Origin: Metallosphaera sedula DSM 5348
GTDB lineage: Archaea; Thermoproteota; Thermoprotei_A; Sulfolobales; Sulfolobaceae
NCBI RefSeq assembly: GCF_000016605.1
Contig: NC_009440.1
Location: forward strand, 1,958,001-2,022,000
Reading direction: 5' to 3'
DNA: 64,000 bases
The notes below the pieces were generated by a model. The model was not told where the DNA came from. It saw only the letters and a program-made list of their open reading frames with translations, and did not search any database. Shown piece by piece: positions 36,789 to 46,740 of the stretch (position 1 is the first letter of the stretch; the number at the start of each line of letters is the position of its first letter). Both the position numbers and the translations under genes were made by a program.

Positions 36789-37214
36789 ATGCAGAGACCT
36801 TTAGTTGCGGTAGGATCAGTAATTTTCAACCGGGATAAGGTGCTATTGGTGAGGAGATTACATCCCCCTAACCAGGATAGGTGGGCCGTTCCAGGGGGTA
36901 AGGTAGAATTTGGAGAATCCATAAGGGAGGCAGTAATTAGGGAAACTATCGAGGAAACGGGATTGCAGGTGGAACCAAGGGTCTTGATGGCTGTCGTTGA
37001 GGTGTTTAGGGAGGGCTATCATTATGTGATCCTGGACTTCATCTCTGAGGTTGTGGGAGGGGAACTGAAGGCCTCGTCCGACGCAGGCGACGCTAGGTTC
37101 TTCTCCCTTGAGGAGATAAGAAAACTTGACGTAAGCTCCACTACGCTAGAGATGCTGGAGAGGTTTTGGAAAGGGGAAAAGATGCCCTATCTGATCACTG
37201 AAATCTCCAAGTAG
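36789..37214 (+). CDS. Nudix hydrolase
   Basis: 141 residues. The Nudix box [23 protein letters not shown] (GX5EX7REUXEEXGU) binds the Mg-pyrophosphate of the substrate. The preceding VPGGK is typical. Substrates range from ADP-ribose to 8-oxo-dGTP, and the sequence alone does not say which. ATG 36789 lies 50 bases from the divergent surface-protein start. The last 20 bases overlap cysS. Confidence 0.9.
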   Translation: MQRPLVAVGSVIFNRDKVLLVRRLHPPNQDRWAVPGGKVEFGESIREAVIRETIEETGLQVEPRVLMAVVEVFREGYHYVILDFISEVVGGELKASSDAGDARFFSLEEIRKLDVSSTTLEMLERFWKGEKMPYLITEISK

Positions 37215-38598
37215 AGCCTTCCTTGGAGTCCAGTATTTTTACTCCGCTCCTGGAGAGGATATCCCTGATCTGGTCCGATAGATCGTACATCTGTTTCTTT
37301 CTCAGGTAATTCCTGACTTCTATCACTGCGTCGATCACCTTGGTTAACCTATCTAGCTCCGCCGAAAATTCCTCATCCATAACTGCGAAGACCTCATTGA
37401 ACTTCCTGAATCCGTCCAGCGCTATTAAAGCCCCAAACACGTCTTCGCTGTATTGGAGCTTTGAGAAAACTATTGAGGCTATTTCGTGAATTGATGTCAA
37501 TGCGTTAGACGTATCAAAATCGTTCTCCATGTGTTCGTCGAACCTTGAGATAGCCCTTACTATTTCCTCTTGGACCTTTACGTCCTCCTCCTTCGCGTAG
37601 TGGGCTGGTCCCTTCTGAATTATTTTCCTCAGCACGGATATGGCATCCTTAAGCCTCTGGAGGGACCTAGAGCTTTGTTCTAGGATCTCTTCGCTATACT
37701 CTATGGGGTTCCTGTACTGGGATGATAGAAACCAGTACCTCAGCGTAGATGGCCCATACTTGCTCAGTGCCTCCTTAAGCGGGACAATGTTGCCCTTGGA
37801 CTTGGACATCTTCTCCTTCCTTATTGTGAGAAAGGCCACATGCATCCAATACTTTACCCAAGTTGATCCGGTGAGGGATTCGGTTTGGGCTCTCTCGTTC
37901 TCGTGATGGGGAAACACCAGGTCCATTCCTCCACCGTGAATATCGATCTTTGTTCCTAGATACCTCGTGGACATGGTGGAGCACTCTATGTGCCATCCAG
38001 GTCTACCCTTACCCCAAGGAGACTCCCAGTATGGTTCCCCAGGCTTATACGCCTTCCAGAGCGCGAAGTCGTAGGGGTGTCTTTTTTCCTTAACTATCTC
38101 CTCCCCCTGATCCCACTCCTCCTTCTTCACGTTGGATAGCTCCCCATAACCCGGGTAAGTGTCCACATCAAAATAGACGCTCCCGTTGGCAACGTAGGCA
38201 TGCCCACTGTCAATTAACCTTTGAACGAAGTCGATAATCTCCTTGATGTGGGTAGTGACCTTAGGATGCATGTCTATCTTTACCTTGAGGGCACCGATGT
38301 GTTCCAGGTAGCTCTTCGAGTAGTACTCTGAAACTTCGTTCCAACTCTTCCCCAGTTCCCTTGCCTTATTGATTATTTTATCGTCTATGTCCGTGATGTT
38401 CTGGACCCTTACCACGTTGTAACCCTTTACCCTTAGATACCTGCTCATGGCATCGAAGGCCACAAAGGTCCTACCATGTCCAATGTGAACCTCGTCGTAG
38501 ACGGTGGGACCGCACACGTACATTTTCACGGTGTTGGGCTCGTGGGGCTCGAAGCTCTGGAGCCTCTTTCCCAGCGTGTTAAATACTTGCAACTCCAA
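37195..38598 (-). CDS. cysS: Cysteinyl-tRNA synthetase
   Basis: 467 residues, class I aminoacyl-tRNA synthetase charging tRNA-Cys. HIGH is at the HIGHGRT segment near 38-44, with zinc-binding Cys in YVCGPTVYD near 28, and the KMSKS loop as KMSKSKGN near 267. The archaeal form is shorter at the C-terminus than bacterial ones, and this length fits. It is flanked by PGI/PMI one base downstream of its upstream neighbour's stop, so these may form one minus-strand operon. The 3' end overlaps the Nudix gene. Confidence 0.96.
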   Translation of the reverse strand: MELQVFNTLGKRLQSFEPHEPNTVKMYVCGPTVYDEVHIGHGRTFVAFDAMSRYLRVKGYNVVRVQNITDIDDKIINKARELGKSWNEVSEYYSKSYLEHIGALKVKIDMHPKVTTHIKEIIDFVQRLIDSGHAYVANGSVYFDVDTYPGYGELSNVKKEEWDQGEEIVKEKRHPYDFALWKAYKPGEPYWESPWGKGRPGWHIECSTMSTRYLGTKIDIHGGGMDLVFPHHENERAQTESLTGSTWVKYWMHVAFLTIRKEKMSKSKGNIVPLKEALSKYGPSTLRYWFLSSQYRNPIEYSEEILEQSSRSLQRLKDAISVLRKIIQKGPAHYAKEEDVKVQEEIVRAISRFDEHMENDFDTSNALTSIHEIASIVFSKLQYSEDVFGALIALDGFRKFNEVFAVMDEEFSAELDRLTKVIDAVIEVRNYLRKKQMYDLSDQIRDILSRSGVKILDSKEGSTWRFQ

Positions 38599-39540
38599 TC
38601 ACTTCAGGATTAAGTTTGCCAGTTTCCTTGCAATTTTAAGGTTGCTGTCGCTGAAGGCCTCTTCTTCCGTTAATCCCTCTTCCTCTGCAAGCAGGAGGGA
38701 CGTGAGACCTGAGAGAAGAACCAAGTAGGCCACGTTCTTCAGCGGTGTGCTCCCTGCAGGAATTATCTGTTCAGCCTTAATCACGGAAAGCGTTACGTAA
38801 TCAATGTCCTGATCCCCAATCACAAAGGGCTGAAGGCTCTGTGCCCTGACGTATGCCTCTAGGTCATTGTGATTCGATTCAGGAATGGGCCCGTAGAAGG
38901 CTGGATATTTGGCAGTCTCATTCAAATCCTGCTTGAACCTTATTGCTACGGGAAAGTATAGGGAGCCGTAAAAGACCGGGATCCTTCCCCTAATCTTGGC
39001 CACCAACCTCTTAGCAAGGTTAAGAGCCCTCTCCTTACCTTCCTCCACTCCCTCTGCCAGCTCCGAAATCCTGTATTGCCCGCTACTCCTCGTGTTCAGA
39101 ATCTTAACGAGGGCCGTGAAAAGGAGGGGGAACCAGACTCTCGTGGGGTAATCTTGACCGTTGCTCATCCTGGCCTGCATGGACAAGTTAACGTGTCTTC
39201 CGCCCTTCTCTCTGCACAGGTTTGCCAGCTTTCCTCCAGCCGAAACGCATATGACGTCCGCCCCAAGCTCAAAGGCCCTTCTGGTTACGATCAAGGTTTC
39301 CACATTGTCCCCGGACCTGCTAAAGGCTAGCAAAGAGAACTTTCCCCTAGCCTTGAATCTTGTGGGATCCCCATTATACACGAGGTAGTCCAATGGAGGT
39401 TCAAGTATCCTTGCCATTTCACCCGGGATGTAACTTGCCCCCATCCCTGTGTAAATCACGTTATCGTACTTGAGGTCCGGAACCTCTATCCTTTCAGCTT
39501 CTCGAAAAAGTTTATCCCAGTCTAGGAAAACATTATGCAT
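38599..39540 (-). CDS. Bifunctional phosphoglucose/phosphomannose isomerase
   Basis: 313 residues, SIS-domain sugar isomerase of the archaeal PGI/PMI family. The substrate-binding GMGASYIPGEMAR near 33, FSRSGDNVETL near 74, and PESNHNDLEAY near 218 with the catalytic Glu/His match Pyrobaculum PGI/PMI. It converts glucose-6-P or mannose-6-P to fructose-6-P. Its ATG lies 8 bases inside the upstream 145-residue gene, and the cysS start follows directly, consistent with one operon. Confidence 0.88.
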   Translation of the reverse strand: MHNVFLDWDKLFREAERIEVPDLKYDNVIYTGMGASYIPGEMARILEPPLDYLVYNGDPTRFKARGKFSLLAFSRSGDNVETLIVTRRAFELGADVICVSAGGKLANLCREKGGRHVNLSMQARMSNGQDYPTRVWFPLLFTALVKILNTRSSGQYRISELAEGVEEGKERALNLAKRLVAKIRGRIPVFYGSLYFPVAIRFKQDLNETAKYPAFYGPIPESNHNDLEAYVRAQSLQPFVIGDQDIDYVTLSVIKAEQIIPAGSTPLKNVAYLVLLSGLTSLLLAEEEGLTEEEAFSDSNLKIARKLANLILK

Positions 39541-39970
39541 TTTTCATCACAAGGGAAATGTTGAACGATGGAGGAGACGAGTTCATTGAGACGGAGATAT
39601 TGTCCATGTTCATTTCCTTAAGGTTCTTCCTTAGGGTAACTACGAACTCGCCCATCAGTTCTGACATTCCCTCAAGGACACTCTCAACCATGTCCCAAAT
39701 CTTACCTGAGAGCAATGAGCTCAAGACTGAGGGTTGCATAAGGTAAGCGTAGAGTAGGTTTACTCTCTGAACGGAACTCAGGAAGCTAACTATGGCTTCA
39801 TCCCAGTTCTTGACCTCGATCCCCTTTTCAAATTTCTCAGCCAACTCTATTATCTTTTTCAATTGAGCTCTCGTAAAGCTCACTATGCCCTGCTCAGCCA
39901 CGCTGAGACCGGTGAAACTTGTCTTCTCTAAATTACTTAAAATCTCCCCAATCCTGGTTGTGGATTTCAT
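39533..39970 (-). CDS. Conserved-looking helical protein, unknown function
   Basis: 145 residues, mostly helical and acidic/leucine-rich, ending in a Ser/Asn-rich strand-like tail (DNISVSMNSSPPSFNISLVM). No domain is recognised. Overlap of 8 bases with the PGI/PMI start indicates coupled translation, so it may serve the same sugar-phosphate step, but this is only context. ATG at 39970 is the start I prefer. Confidence 0.5.
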   Translation of the reverse strand: MKSTTRIGEILSNLEKTSFTGLSVAEQGIVSFTRAQLKKIIELAEKFEKGIEVKNWDEAIVSFLSSVQRVNLLYAYLMQPSVLSSLLSGKIWDMVESVLEGMSELMGEFVVTLRKNLKEMNMDNISVSMNSSPPSFNISLVMKNA

Positions 39971-40022
39971 GGCTTATCTTTAGTCATGTACGCATAAAAG
40001 TCTTGGCGTAATCAGAGAGATT

Positions 40023-41327
40023 ATGCCTGAGAGTCTTGTGGTACTAGGTGGGGGAGCGGCCGGGATGAGCGCCGCATCCAGGGCGAGGAGACTTAGGCCT
40101 GACCTGAGAATTACGGTTATTGAGTCCACGAAAATGGTGAGTCATGCACCCTGTGGGATACCATACTTCGTGGAGGGTTTGTTCGACGACGAGAACCTCT
40201 TCATGACCTATACTCCCTCATATTTTGAGAGGGAGAGGAAGATAGAGGTGTTAACCAACACCGTGGCCAAGGAAGTTGATCTTGACTCTAGGGTAGTAAG
40301 AACGGATAACGGAAAGGCGCTTGAATATGACTGGCTAGTCGTGTCTCTTGGAGCTCTGCCCAAGACGCTACCCAACGTTAAGGGAAACAGGGTTTATTAC
40401 GTTCATCATCCAGCTCACGCGGTTGAGATCAGAGAGCGGTTGTGGTCCATGAACAAGATAGCCGTGATAGGTGGAGGGATACTTGGGGTGGAAATGGCTG
40501 AGGCGTTGAGCGCTGTGGGGAAGAAGGTTGTCCTAATCCACAGGGGGCCTTACATCCTCAACAAAATGCTGGATCAAGACCTCGGAGACGTGGTCACCAA
40601 ACTTGTTCAGGGCAAGGTCGAGTTACACCTCAACGAGAGCACCGAGGAGATTGGAGAGAATTACGTTAAAACGGACAAGGGGAAGTACCAAGTTGACGGC
40701 GTAGTCCTTGCCCTAGGGGTCACGCCCAACGTGGCCATGTTTAAGGAAAAGCTTCAGCTAGGCACCACTGGCGCAATAAAGACCAATTCACGCATGGAGA
40801 CTTCCGTGAAGGGCGTGTATGCAGCTGGCGATGTGGCAGAGACCACTCACGTGGTATCAAGGAGGGAAGTCTGGATGCCCTTTGCCCCTGTCGCGAACAA
40901 GATGGGGTTTGTGGCTGGTAGTAACATAGGGGGCAAGGTCACGGAGTTCCCAGGTACAGTTGGAAACATGATTACTAAATTCCAGGACATGTTCATAGGA
41001 AAGGTAGGATTAAACGAGATTGAAGCCAAGGAAGTAGGGTTCAGGCCGATCTCTGCAACCATAAAATCAAAAACTAGGGCCAGGTATTATCCAGGTGCTA
41101 AGGACATTTACGTGAAGCTCGTGGCAGATGAGGATAGCAAGAGAATTTTGGGTGGACAAATTGTGGGAGGGGAGGAAGTACTAGGCAGATTGGATTCTGT
41201 TTCTGTGGCCCTCATGAAGCAGTTGACCGTGGAGGAAATGTTCTTTGCGGAGATGGGTTACCTACCAGCGATTTCCCAAGTATGGGATCCGCTAACCGTT
41301 GCTGCTAGGCAACTTCTTAAGGCATAA
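40023..41327 (+). CDS. CoA-disulfide reductase/NADH oxidase-like flavoprotein
   Basis: 434 residues, pyridine nucleotide-disulfide oxidoreductase fold. FAD site GGGAAGMSAASRARR near 9-23; the single redox Cys in SHAPCGIPYF (Cys44), typical of CoA-disulfide reductase and NADH oxidases; NAD site VIGGGILGVEMAEAL near 148-162; second FAD motif GVYAAGDVAE near 263. In Sulfolobales such enzymes keep CoA reduced or oxidise NADH. Start ATG 40023 follows an AT-rich spacer; the NurA-like gene begins 46 bases after the stop with its own TATA. Confidence 0.88.
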   Translation: MPESLVVLGGGAAGMSAASRARRLRPDLRITVIESTKMVSHAPCGIPYFVEGLFDDENLFMTYTPSYFERERKIEVLTNTVAKEVDLDSRVVRTDNGKALEYDWLVVSLGALPKTLPNVKGNRVYYVHHPAHAVEIRERLWSMNKIAVIGGGILGVEMAEALSAVGKKVVLIHRGPYILNKMLDQDLGDVVTKLVQGKVELHLNESTEEIGENYVKTDKGKYQVDGVVLALGVTPNVAMFKEKLQLGTTGAIKTNSRMETSVKGVYAAGDVAETTHVVSRREVWMPFAPVANKMGFVAGSNIGGKVTEFPGTVGNMITKFQDMFIGKVGLNEIEAKEVGFRPISATIKSKTRARYYPGAKDIYVKLVADEDSKRILGGQIVGGEEVLGRLDSVSVALMKQLTVEEMFFAEMGYLPAISQVWDPLTVAARQLLKA

Positions 41328-41373
41328 GTAATACATTATATTTAAATATTTCTATAATTGTTAATATCGTAAT

Positions 41374-42468
41374 ATGGCATCGAGAGGCGGGCTATCCGAT
41401 CTACTTAATAGCATTGTCTCCAAATACATAATCTTCCATTTGGAGAGCCCGCCCTTTAGCCCCATTCTAGACCAAGCACAGGATGTTGACCTTACCTCTT
41501 CCGATGACATAATAAGGGTGGTGGACAGCATACCCAAGGTATCAACAGAGATCGTTGCGGTGGACGGGAGTAGCAGGAGCTTTGTTCTCTCCCAGGGATT
41601 AATTTCGGTCAGCTCCGTGTCTGCAATCTCAAGTTTAAGGGGAATTAAGGGTATGTTCCCCTCATTTGACCCCAGCATGAGTCTTGATCTACAGGAGCCC
41701 TTCATCGCTCTCGCCACTCCCTTTACTGGGCCAGAGAGAATAGAGGACTTTCTTCTTCATCCGGCAGTATCCAGGGTTCAGATGGAGGGAAACCCGTTTC
41801 AACAGGACTTAACTAGGTTAGAGACGGAGCTCCGTTTTTCCTTGGAGACCTCTTCACTGGAGAAGGTGAAGGATAGTCCCCTGGTCCTGGTGGACGGTCC
41901 TCTCTTACCTAAGTTCCTTTACATTAACAAGAGAGTTGCCAATAAACTCCTTCAGAGAAGAAAGGAAGTCCTACAGAAAAATTTTATTGGAATTGTTAAA
42001 AGGGTAAATCACTCTACTGTCTTGATTGAATCACTTAATGAAAGGAAAATCAGAGAAGTCATGATCATGAAATACAAAGTGAATCCAGCCTCATTCTCCA
42101 ACGATGAAGCCTTCTTAATTCACCTTGTGAAAAAGAACTTTAGGTCTCCCTTTAAACCTCTTGTGGTAGGTCCACTCCACGGAAAAGAGGAGGGAACTGA
42201 GATATTTTCCAACTACGTAGTAATTCCATTCCACCCCTTCCTGGAGAGGTTCTCCGTGCTGAGGGTTGAGAGCCTCACTGACTCCCTTGATCCTGGAATT
42301 ATTTTATCTACGCCAATTACCTCTGATGGAATTCCCCTTCCGCTAGCTTTCGCTGATAAGGTGGCCAAGGAGGTATCTAATGCTGTGTTTAACATGTTAC
42401 TCCAGCAGTTGTCAAGGGAAGGTATTCAGTCGAGTTTCTACAGCAGACTGGAGGGATTGGGAGCTTGA
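41374..42468 (+). CDS. NurA-like nuclease, paralog outside an Mre11-Rad50 locus
   Basis: 364 residues with the NurA domain. The metal-site strand EIVAVDGSSRSF carries Asp64, and a second acidic strand, PLVLVDGPLLP, carries Asp174; these are the NurA catalytic positions. NurA proteins resect DNA ends 5'-3' together with HerA. Sulfolobales keep the standard nurA beside rad50, mre11 and herA; here only herA-like follows, with a 4-base overlap (TTGA). It is therefore likely a second NurA. A TATA-like TTTAAATA sits about 30 bases before ATG 41374. Confidence 0.75.
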   Translation: MASRGGLSDLLNSIVSKYIIFHLESPPFSPILDQAQDVDLTSSDDIIRVVDSIPKVSTEIVAVDGSSRSFVLSQGLISVSSVSAISSLRGIKGMFPSFDPSMSLDLQEPFIALATPFTGPERIEDFLLHPAVSRVQMEGNPFQQDLTRLETELRFSLETSSLEKVKDSPLVLVDGPLLPKFLYINKRVANKLLQRRKEVLQKNFIGIVKRVNHSTVLIESLNERKIREVMIMKYKVNPASFSNDEAFLIHLVKKNFRSPFKPLVVGPLHGKEEGTEIFSNYVVIPFHPFLERFSVLRVESLTDSLDPGIILSTPITSDGIPLPLAFADKVAKEVSNAVFNMLLQQLSREGIQSSFYSRLEGLGA

Positions 42469-44267
42469 TTGATGAACTCTACAAGGGCATGAAGGAGAGA
42501 ACCAGTAGGGCCAGAGCCTTGGCAGTAAGCCTAGGGAAGATGATAGGAAAGATTTCCAAGTATATGCCAAACAGGATAGACCAGGAGAGCCTTTACGTAA
42601 ACGCAGTAGTTGATGCTGAAACGTATTACTCTAACGAATACCTTGGTAGGATGGGAATCCTTCTGGGTGCAGTGGACATTAGAACTCTAGAGTTCATACT
42701 GCTTCAAGTTGTTGGGTATGAGAGAAGTGATATCACGTCATCGCTGTTCAACTCAACTGACATCACTCCAAAACTGGTTGAGGACGACGATCCAGGAACC
42801 CTGATAGGAAACGTTATACTTAAGTGCGAGATGCTCACTAGACTTGACCCTCTCGGTAGAGGGGAACCTGTGCCCGCGGACATAATACCTGAACCCCAGT
42901 CACCCGTGATAATCCCCTATCCTGAGATGGTCGAGAGGGCCATGGGGATCAATCGCGGGAAATTGAAACTTGGCTTTCTCGACATTTCCAACTCCGAGGC
43001 AAGGGTCAGTATCCCTCCTGAGGAGTTGAACTTTCATAGTCTGGTCATAGGCACCACAGGGGCCGGGAAGACCTCATTCATTAAGGACGTGATAACCTCA
43101 TTGGTCACTACGGTTGAAGACGAACAGGTGATCATCTTTGATGCCACAGGGGATTATTACCACTCATTCCTCCCACCTGATTTAACCTCAGAACATGTTA
43201 GGAGAGGGATAGAGGACTTCAATAAGCTGAACGGTCCAGTCAACGGGCTACACGAAGATATTCTCTTTCCGATTACTAGTCGTTGGCTAAGGAAGTATAC
43301 TCAGGAGAGAACGGAAGAAGAAATAACCAAGACCTACTATGATCTCTACATCAAACCCCTAGTCAATTACATAGAGAGGAAGGGGATGAAGATTGATGTT
43401 CAGATTAGCGGAAGGAGGATTGAACTCGCCTCAGATTACTGGAAATCCAGCGCCGAGGTCCACCCCTTCTACCTGTCGTTCAGGGAAAACAGACGGATAG
43501 TTCATAAGTTAAACCCATACTTTAGTGAGCAGGCATCCCATTTCCTGAAGATAATTACCTCTCAACTGAAGGACGTCGAGAGCCTGGACGAGTTCATTGA
43601 GAACATGAACGAGGAGAACTTTGAGAAACTGCAGGTCCACAAGAGCACGCGTGAAAATATACTTCGTGGGCTCTACTTGCTCAGGGAAACTGGACTTTTT
43701 GATCTGCGTTCTCCTAGGACGTCCTTGGGAGACCTACTTTCCACCTCTAAGATGTTGACAATTGACCTCTACAATCAGGAGCTCGACGATTTCGCCCAGA
43801 AAATACTCACCTACTATTTCCTGGATAGAATCTTCCAGCTTAGGGAGAGCAAGATGAGAAAGGGCGAGATTAACAGTAAACTGCTCATTATCATAGATGA
43901 GGCCCATAGGTTCTTTCCGTCAAACAGAGGAGGGGAGGAGGACAGCAACTACGTGAGAAGGGTTGCGGGAAAGATATCTGTAATGATGAGGTTAGGCCGT
44001 AGGAGAAGAATAGGGTTCATGTTCTCCACTCACAATCCCTCCGATCTAAGTGATATTATTGTTCAGTTAGCTAACACCAAGTTTGTTTTCAGGACATCTC
44101 TGGACATTGCGGAGAGTTTAGGCGTTCCTAGATCGGAGGGGAAAATATTAAGCTGGGAGAGGAATGGTGTAGCATATATGATTTCGCCATGGCTGAAACA
44201 AGGAAGATTAAAGGTCAGGGTTCCTGTTCCTCCTCCCATTGGCCATTACGATCTCTCTAGGACTTAG
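42465..44267 (+). CDS. HerA-like DNA translocase ATPase, paired with the NurA-like nuclease
   Basis: 600 residues from TTG at 42465. A beta-barrel (HAS-like) N-terminal region precedes Walker A GTTGAGKT (196-203); Walker B LLIIIDEAHRFFP has Asp478-Glu479; an ARRRR-like arginine stretch (LGRRRRIGFMFSTHNPSDL) gives the Arg finger and sensor. HerA of Sulfolobus is about 500 residues, so this one carries roughly 70 extra residues between the Walker motifs (a helical part near 270-410). HerA pumps DNA into NurA's active site. It is followed directly by a third small gene with no gap. Confidence 0.78.
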   Translation: MIDELYKGMKERTSRARALAVSLGKMIGKISKYMPNRIDQESLYVNAVVDAETYYSNEYLGRMGILLGAVDIRTLEFILLQVVGYERSDITSSLFNSTDITPKLVEDDDPGTLIGNVILKCEMLTRLDPLGRGEPVPADIIPEPQSPVIIPYPEMVERAMGINRGKLKLGFLDISNSEARVSIPPEELNFHSLVIGTTGAGKTSFIKDVITSLVTTVEDEQVIIFDATGDYYHSFLPPDLTSEHVRRGIEDFNKLNGPVNGLHEDILFPITSRWLRKYTQERTEEEITKTYYDLYIKPLVNYIERKGMKIDVQISGRRIELASDYWKSSAEVHPFYLSFRENRRIVHKLNPYFSEQASHFLKIITSQLKDVESLDEFIENMNEENFEKLQVHKSTRENILRGLYLLRETGLFDLRSPRTSLGDLLSTSKMLTIDLYNQELDDFAQKILTYYFLDRIFQLRESKMRKGEINSKLLIIIDEAHRFFPSNRGGEEDSNYVRRVAGKISVMMRLGRRRRIGFMFSTHNPSDLSDIIVQLANTKFVFRTSLDIAESLGVPRSEGKILSWERNGVAYMISPWLKQGRLKVRVPVPPPIGHYDLSRT

Positions 44268-44672
44268 GTGAGCATGATGGAAAGATTGGAAAACTTGAAA
44301 TTATCACTTGATCAGTTAAAATTGAGTGGAACAAAGGAGAATTTGATCAAGGTCCTGATTGAAATTAGCAAATTGTTACCACCTTCGGATGACGTTGCAA
44401 TAACCTTGGGAAAGAAGGGAACACACGAATACGTTATAGACAGAAGGGGGTTAGCCATAATCACCACGTCACAGGATGAGTATCTCCCCTTTCTCTCCTC
44501 TTCGGAGAAGAGAATATCCATGGAACAGCTACCAGACGACGTAGCCAAGAAGGTCATGTCTGATATTTCAAGTCTCCTCATTCAGCTAAGGGACATACTC
44601 AAGGCTCAGGCTAGACGCAATCCTTCCTATGGATCGTTAGCCTCAGAGGTAGACTTGATTGTTAAGGGTTAG
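44268..44672 (+). CDS. Small protein in the NurA-HerA cassette, unknown function
   Basis: 134 residues from GTG at 44268, placed immediately after the HerA-like stop with no gap, so it is almost certainly cotranslated with that gene. ATG at 44274 is an alternative start. It is helical at both ends, with a central strand-rich part EYVIDRRGLAIITTS and later KKVMSDISSLLIQLRDIL. No known domain. It overlaps the next (thioesterase) gene. A regulator or adaptor of the NurA-HerA pair is a guess from position. Confidence 0.55.
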   Translation: MSMMERLENLKLSLDQLKLSGTKENLIKVLIEISKLLPPSDDVAITLGKKGTHEYVIDRRGLAIITTSQDEYLPFLSSSEKRISMEQLPDDVAKKVMSDISSLLIQLRDILKAQARRNPSYGSLASEVDLIVKG

Positions 44673-45594
44673 TGATACTGTAGTTAGAACAATAAACATG
44701 GTCCACTATCAACAGACCAACTTCATGGGAAGGCTTCACGGGGGCGATATGCTGAAGTTCCTGGCAGATGCGGGCATGCTAGCATCCATGAAGGTGAGCA
44801 AGGGCCTAACCGTACTGGCCTCCCTAGATCAGGTTCTCTTCAAGAAGGGGGCAAACCTAGGGGACATAGTCTTCGTGGACGCTCGAGTTCTATACGTAGG
44901 TAATTCATCCATGGAGGTGGAAATGAGGGCATCTAGAGGATCTGAGGTTATAGTAACCGCCAGTGGAACTTACGTTAAGGTTAACCAGGACTTCAGGCCT
45001 GTCCCAGTGGGCGAGAAGGTGATGGGTGAGACGGAGGAAGAAAGAGAGGCAATTGAGCTTGCCATACAAAGGAGAAACGACAAGATTCAGAAAATCAGAA
45101 ACAAGAAAGAAATTGCCTGTTCTGAGGACCCAACCAATTTTTTGAGGTATAGGCTGAGTAACACTATCTTCGTCGGCCCAAACATGACCTATGACGGAAG
45201 GGTGATGTCGGCTGGAATGCTCCTCAAGGCCATGGATGACCTAGGAGGGACACTGGCGTTAAGATATAACGGCATAGAAAACTACAGACCGGATCAGGAC
45301 GGAGTTGTCACTGTTGCGGTATCCGACATTTTCTTCTATTCCCCCATAAGGCTAGGGGATATAGTGGAAATGAACGCGGGGATAACATACGTAGGCAAGA
45401 CGTCCATAGACCTCCTGATAAATGTGAACAGGTTAGATGAAACCACACAAGAGTGTAAACACGTGACAACGGCATACTTCACGTATGTGAGGGTAGATCC
45501 TCAAGGAAATAAGAAGGAAATGCCCAGATACGTTCCACAGACGCCACATGAAATAGAGCTGTGGAACGAATCAGTTAGAAGAAGGGGAAGATAA
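44659..45594 (+). CDS. Acyl-CoA thioesterase with two hotdog domains
   Basis: 311 residues from TTG at 44659. Each half is a hotdog fold: RLHGGDMLKFLADAGMLAS in the first and RVMSAGMLLKAMDDLGGTLALR in the second, the helix that contacts the CoA substrate. The C-terminal half carries the matching strands. It hydrolyses acyl-CoA to free acid and CoA, probably of branched or medium chain. It overlaps the small NurA-HerA partner gene but belongs functionally to lipid or acyl-CoA metabolism with the nearby acyl-CoA dehydrogenase. Confidence 0.85.
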   Translation: MLRVSDTVVRTINMVHYQQTNFMGRLHGGDMLKFLADAGMLASMKVSKGLTVLASLDQVLFKKGANLGDIVFVDARVLYVGNSSMEVEMRASRGSEVIVTASGTYVKVNQDFRPVPVGEKVMGETEEEREAIELAIQRRNDKIQKIRNKKEIACSEDPTNFLRYRLSNTIFVGPNMTYDGRVMSAGMLLKAMDDLGGTLALRYNGIENYRPDQDGVVTVAVSDIFFYSPIRLGDIVEMNAGITYVGKTSIDLLINVNRLDETTQECKHVTTAYFTYVRVDPQGNKKEMPRYVPQTPHEIELWNESVRRRGR

Positions 45595-46683
45595 CCTCCT
45601 GGTAATGAAGCTGTACAAGGTAACTGCAGATAGTGCAAAGGAGTAGAAGGCCACCAGGTAGTCCAGGTTTAGGTCACTTCCTAGAAAGCTGACCGTCGCG
45701 CTTCCGCCTATATTAGCCACGTCCTCGACCGCGTTAAATACTCCTATGATGGATCCCCTGTTCCTCTTCAAGTTCCTGAACATGAATGAGAAGAATGAGG
45801 TTCCGAACAAGGGATAGAATGAACCAAAGGTCACAAAGAGTGGTATGGTTGCTTCACTTGATCTGATCCCAAGTTTCAGAATTAGTGATATGCCTAACAC
45901 TAGCATGGCACGCCCCATGATTGAGAGATGCATCAGGAAGGCCTCCCTCCCAGGGGACCATTTACCTGCCACGTAATATATGCCCTCGTCAAGCAAATAT
46001 AACACGAAATAGCTCACATAAATGTAGGACCCAGGATTTCCCATGAGGTAATTGAAGGGAACAAAGGTTGTGAAGAATATCTCGGCACCGAAGTTAAAGG
46101 CCGTGAATGACGTTAAAGCCCCTGTTAACTCCCTTATGCTCCTTAGTCTAGAGGGTTTATCTATGTTGATTTTACCGTGGGCACCTCTCAAGGACATAAC
46201 CGTAAGAGGAATGGATGCAACACACACTAAGAGAGGAAAGAGAAATGAGCTCACAGCGATAGCTGAAATGCTTCCCACGGCATTTCCCAACAAAGTTAAT
46301 TGAGACAGCCTCGAATTCATCTTAGGAATCTCCTCAAAGCTGTAATTTTCTAGAAGAAGGAGAGAATAAAGTGGCGAGTTCAGGGCCGACGCGAACCCCG
46401 TGATGGTATAGCCAAGCAGACTCTCCTCTAGTTTCCCTCCCAAAAGTAAAGCCGAGATGGCCAAAGACACAGGGAGTAAAATCCCGTACTCGAACCTTCT
46501 CTCCGTTTTGTCCAATAGATCCCCCCAGAAATAGGAACCAATAGCGTTACTCAGATTGTACAGCGTCGTCGCTAATCCCAGCAGAAAAATAGACTTGGTC
46601 TGAGAATACAGGGTTACTGGGTACCATATTCCCATATAAGTCGTGGCCGTGATTAGCAACGGTTGCGAAAGAAACCTTCTCAT
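45571..46683 (-). CDS. MFS-like membrane transporter, short form
   Basis: 370 residues with about 10-12 membrane helices. The loop GDLLDKTERRFEYG is near the MFS signature position between helices 2 and 3, but the motif is degenerate. Substrate unknown. It converges with the thioesterase (24-base overlap) and diverges from the anion transporter with 57 bases between starts, a shared promoter region. Confidence 0.65.
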   Translation of the reverse strand: MRRFLSQPLLITATTYMGIWYPVTLYSQTKSIFLLGLATTLYNLSNAIGSYFWGDLLDKTERRFEYGILLPVSLAISALLLGGKLEESLLGYTITGFASALNSPLYSLLLLENYSFEEIPKMNSRLSQLTLLGNAVGSISAIAVSSFLFPLLVCVASIPLTVMSLRGAHGKINIDKPSRLRSIRELTGALTSFTAFNFGAEIFFTTFVPFNYLMGNPGSYIYVSYFVLYLLDEGIYYVAGKWSPGREAFLMHLSIMGRAMLVLGISLILKLGIRSSEATIPLFVTFGSFYPLFGTSFFSFMFRNLKRNRGSIIGVFNAVEDVANIGGSATVSFLGSDLNLDYLVAFYSFALSAVTLYSFITRRLSSPSSN

Positions 46684-46740
46684 TATGAACCCTTATCGTA
46701 AATGGAAGCCCTTTAAATCAGACTACTTATCTTTAATGCC

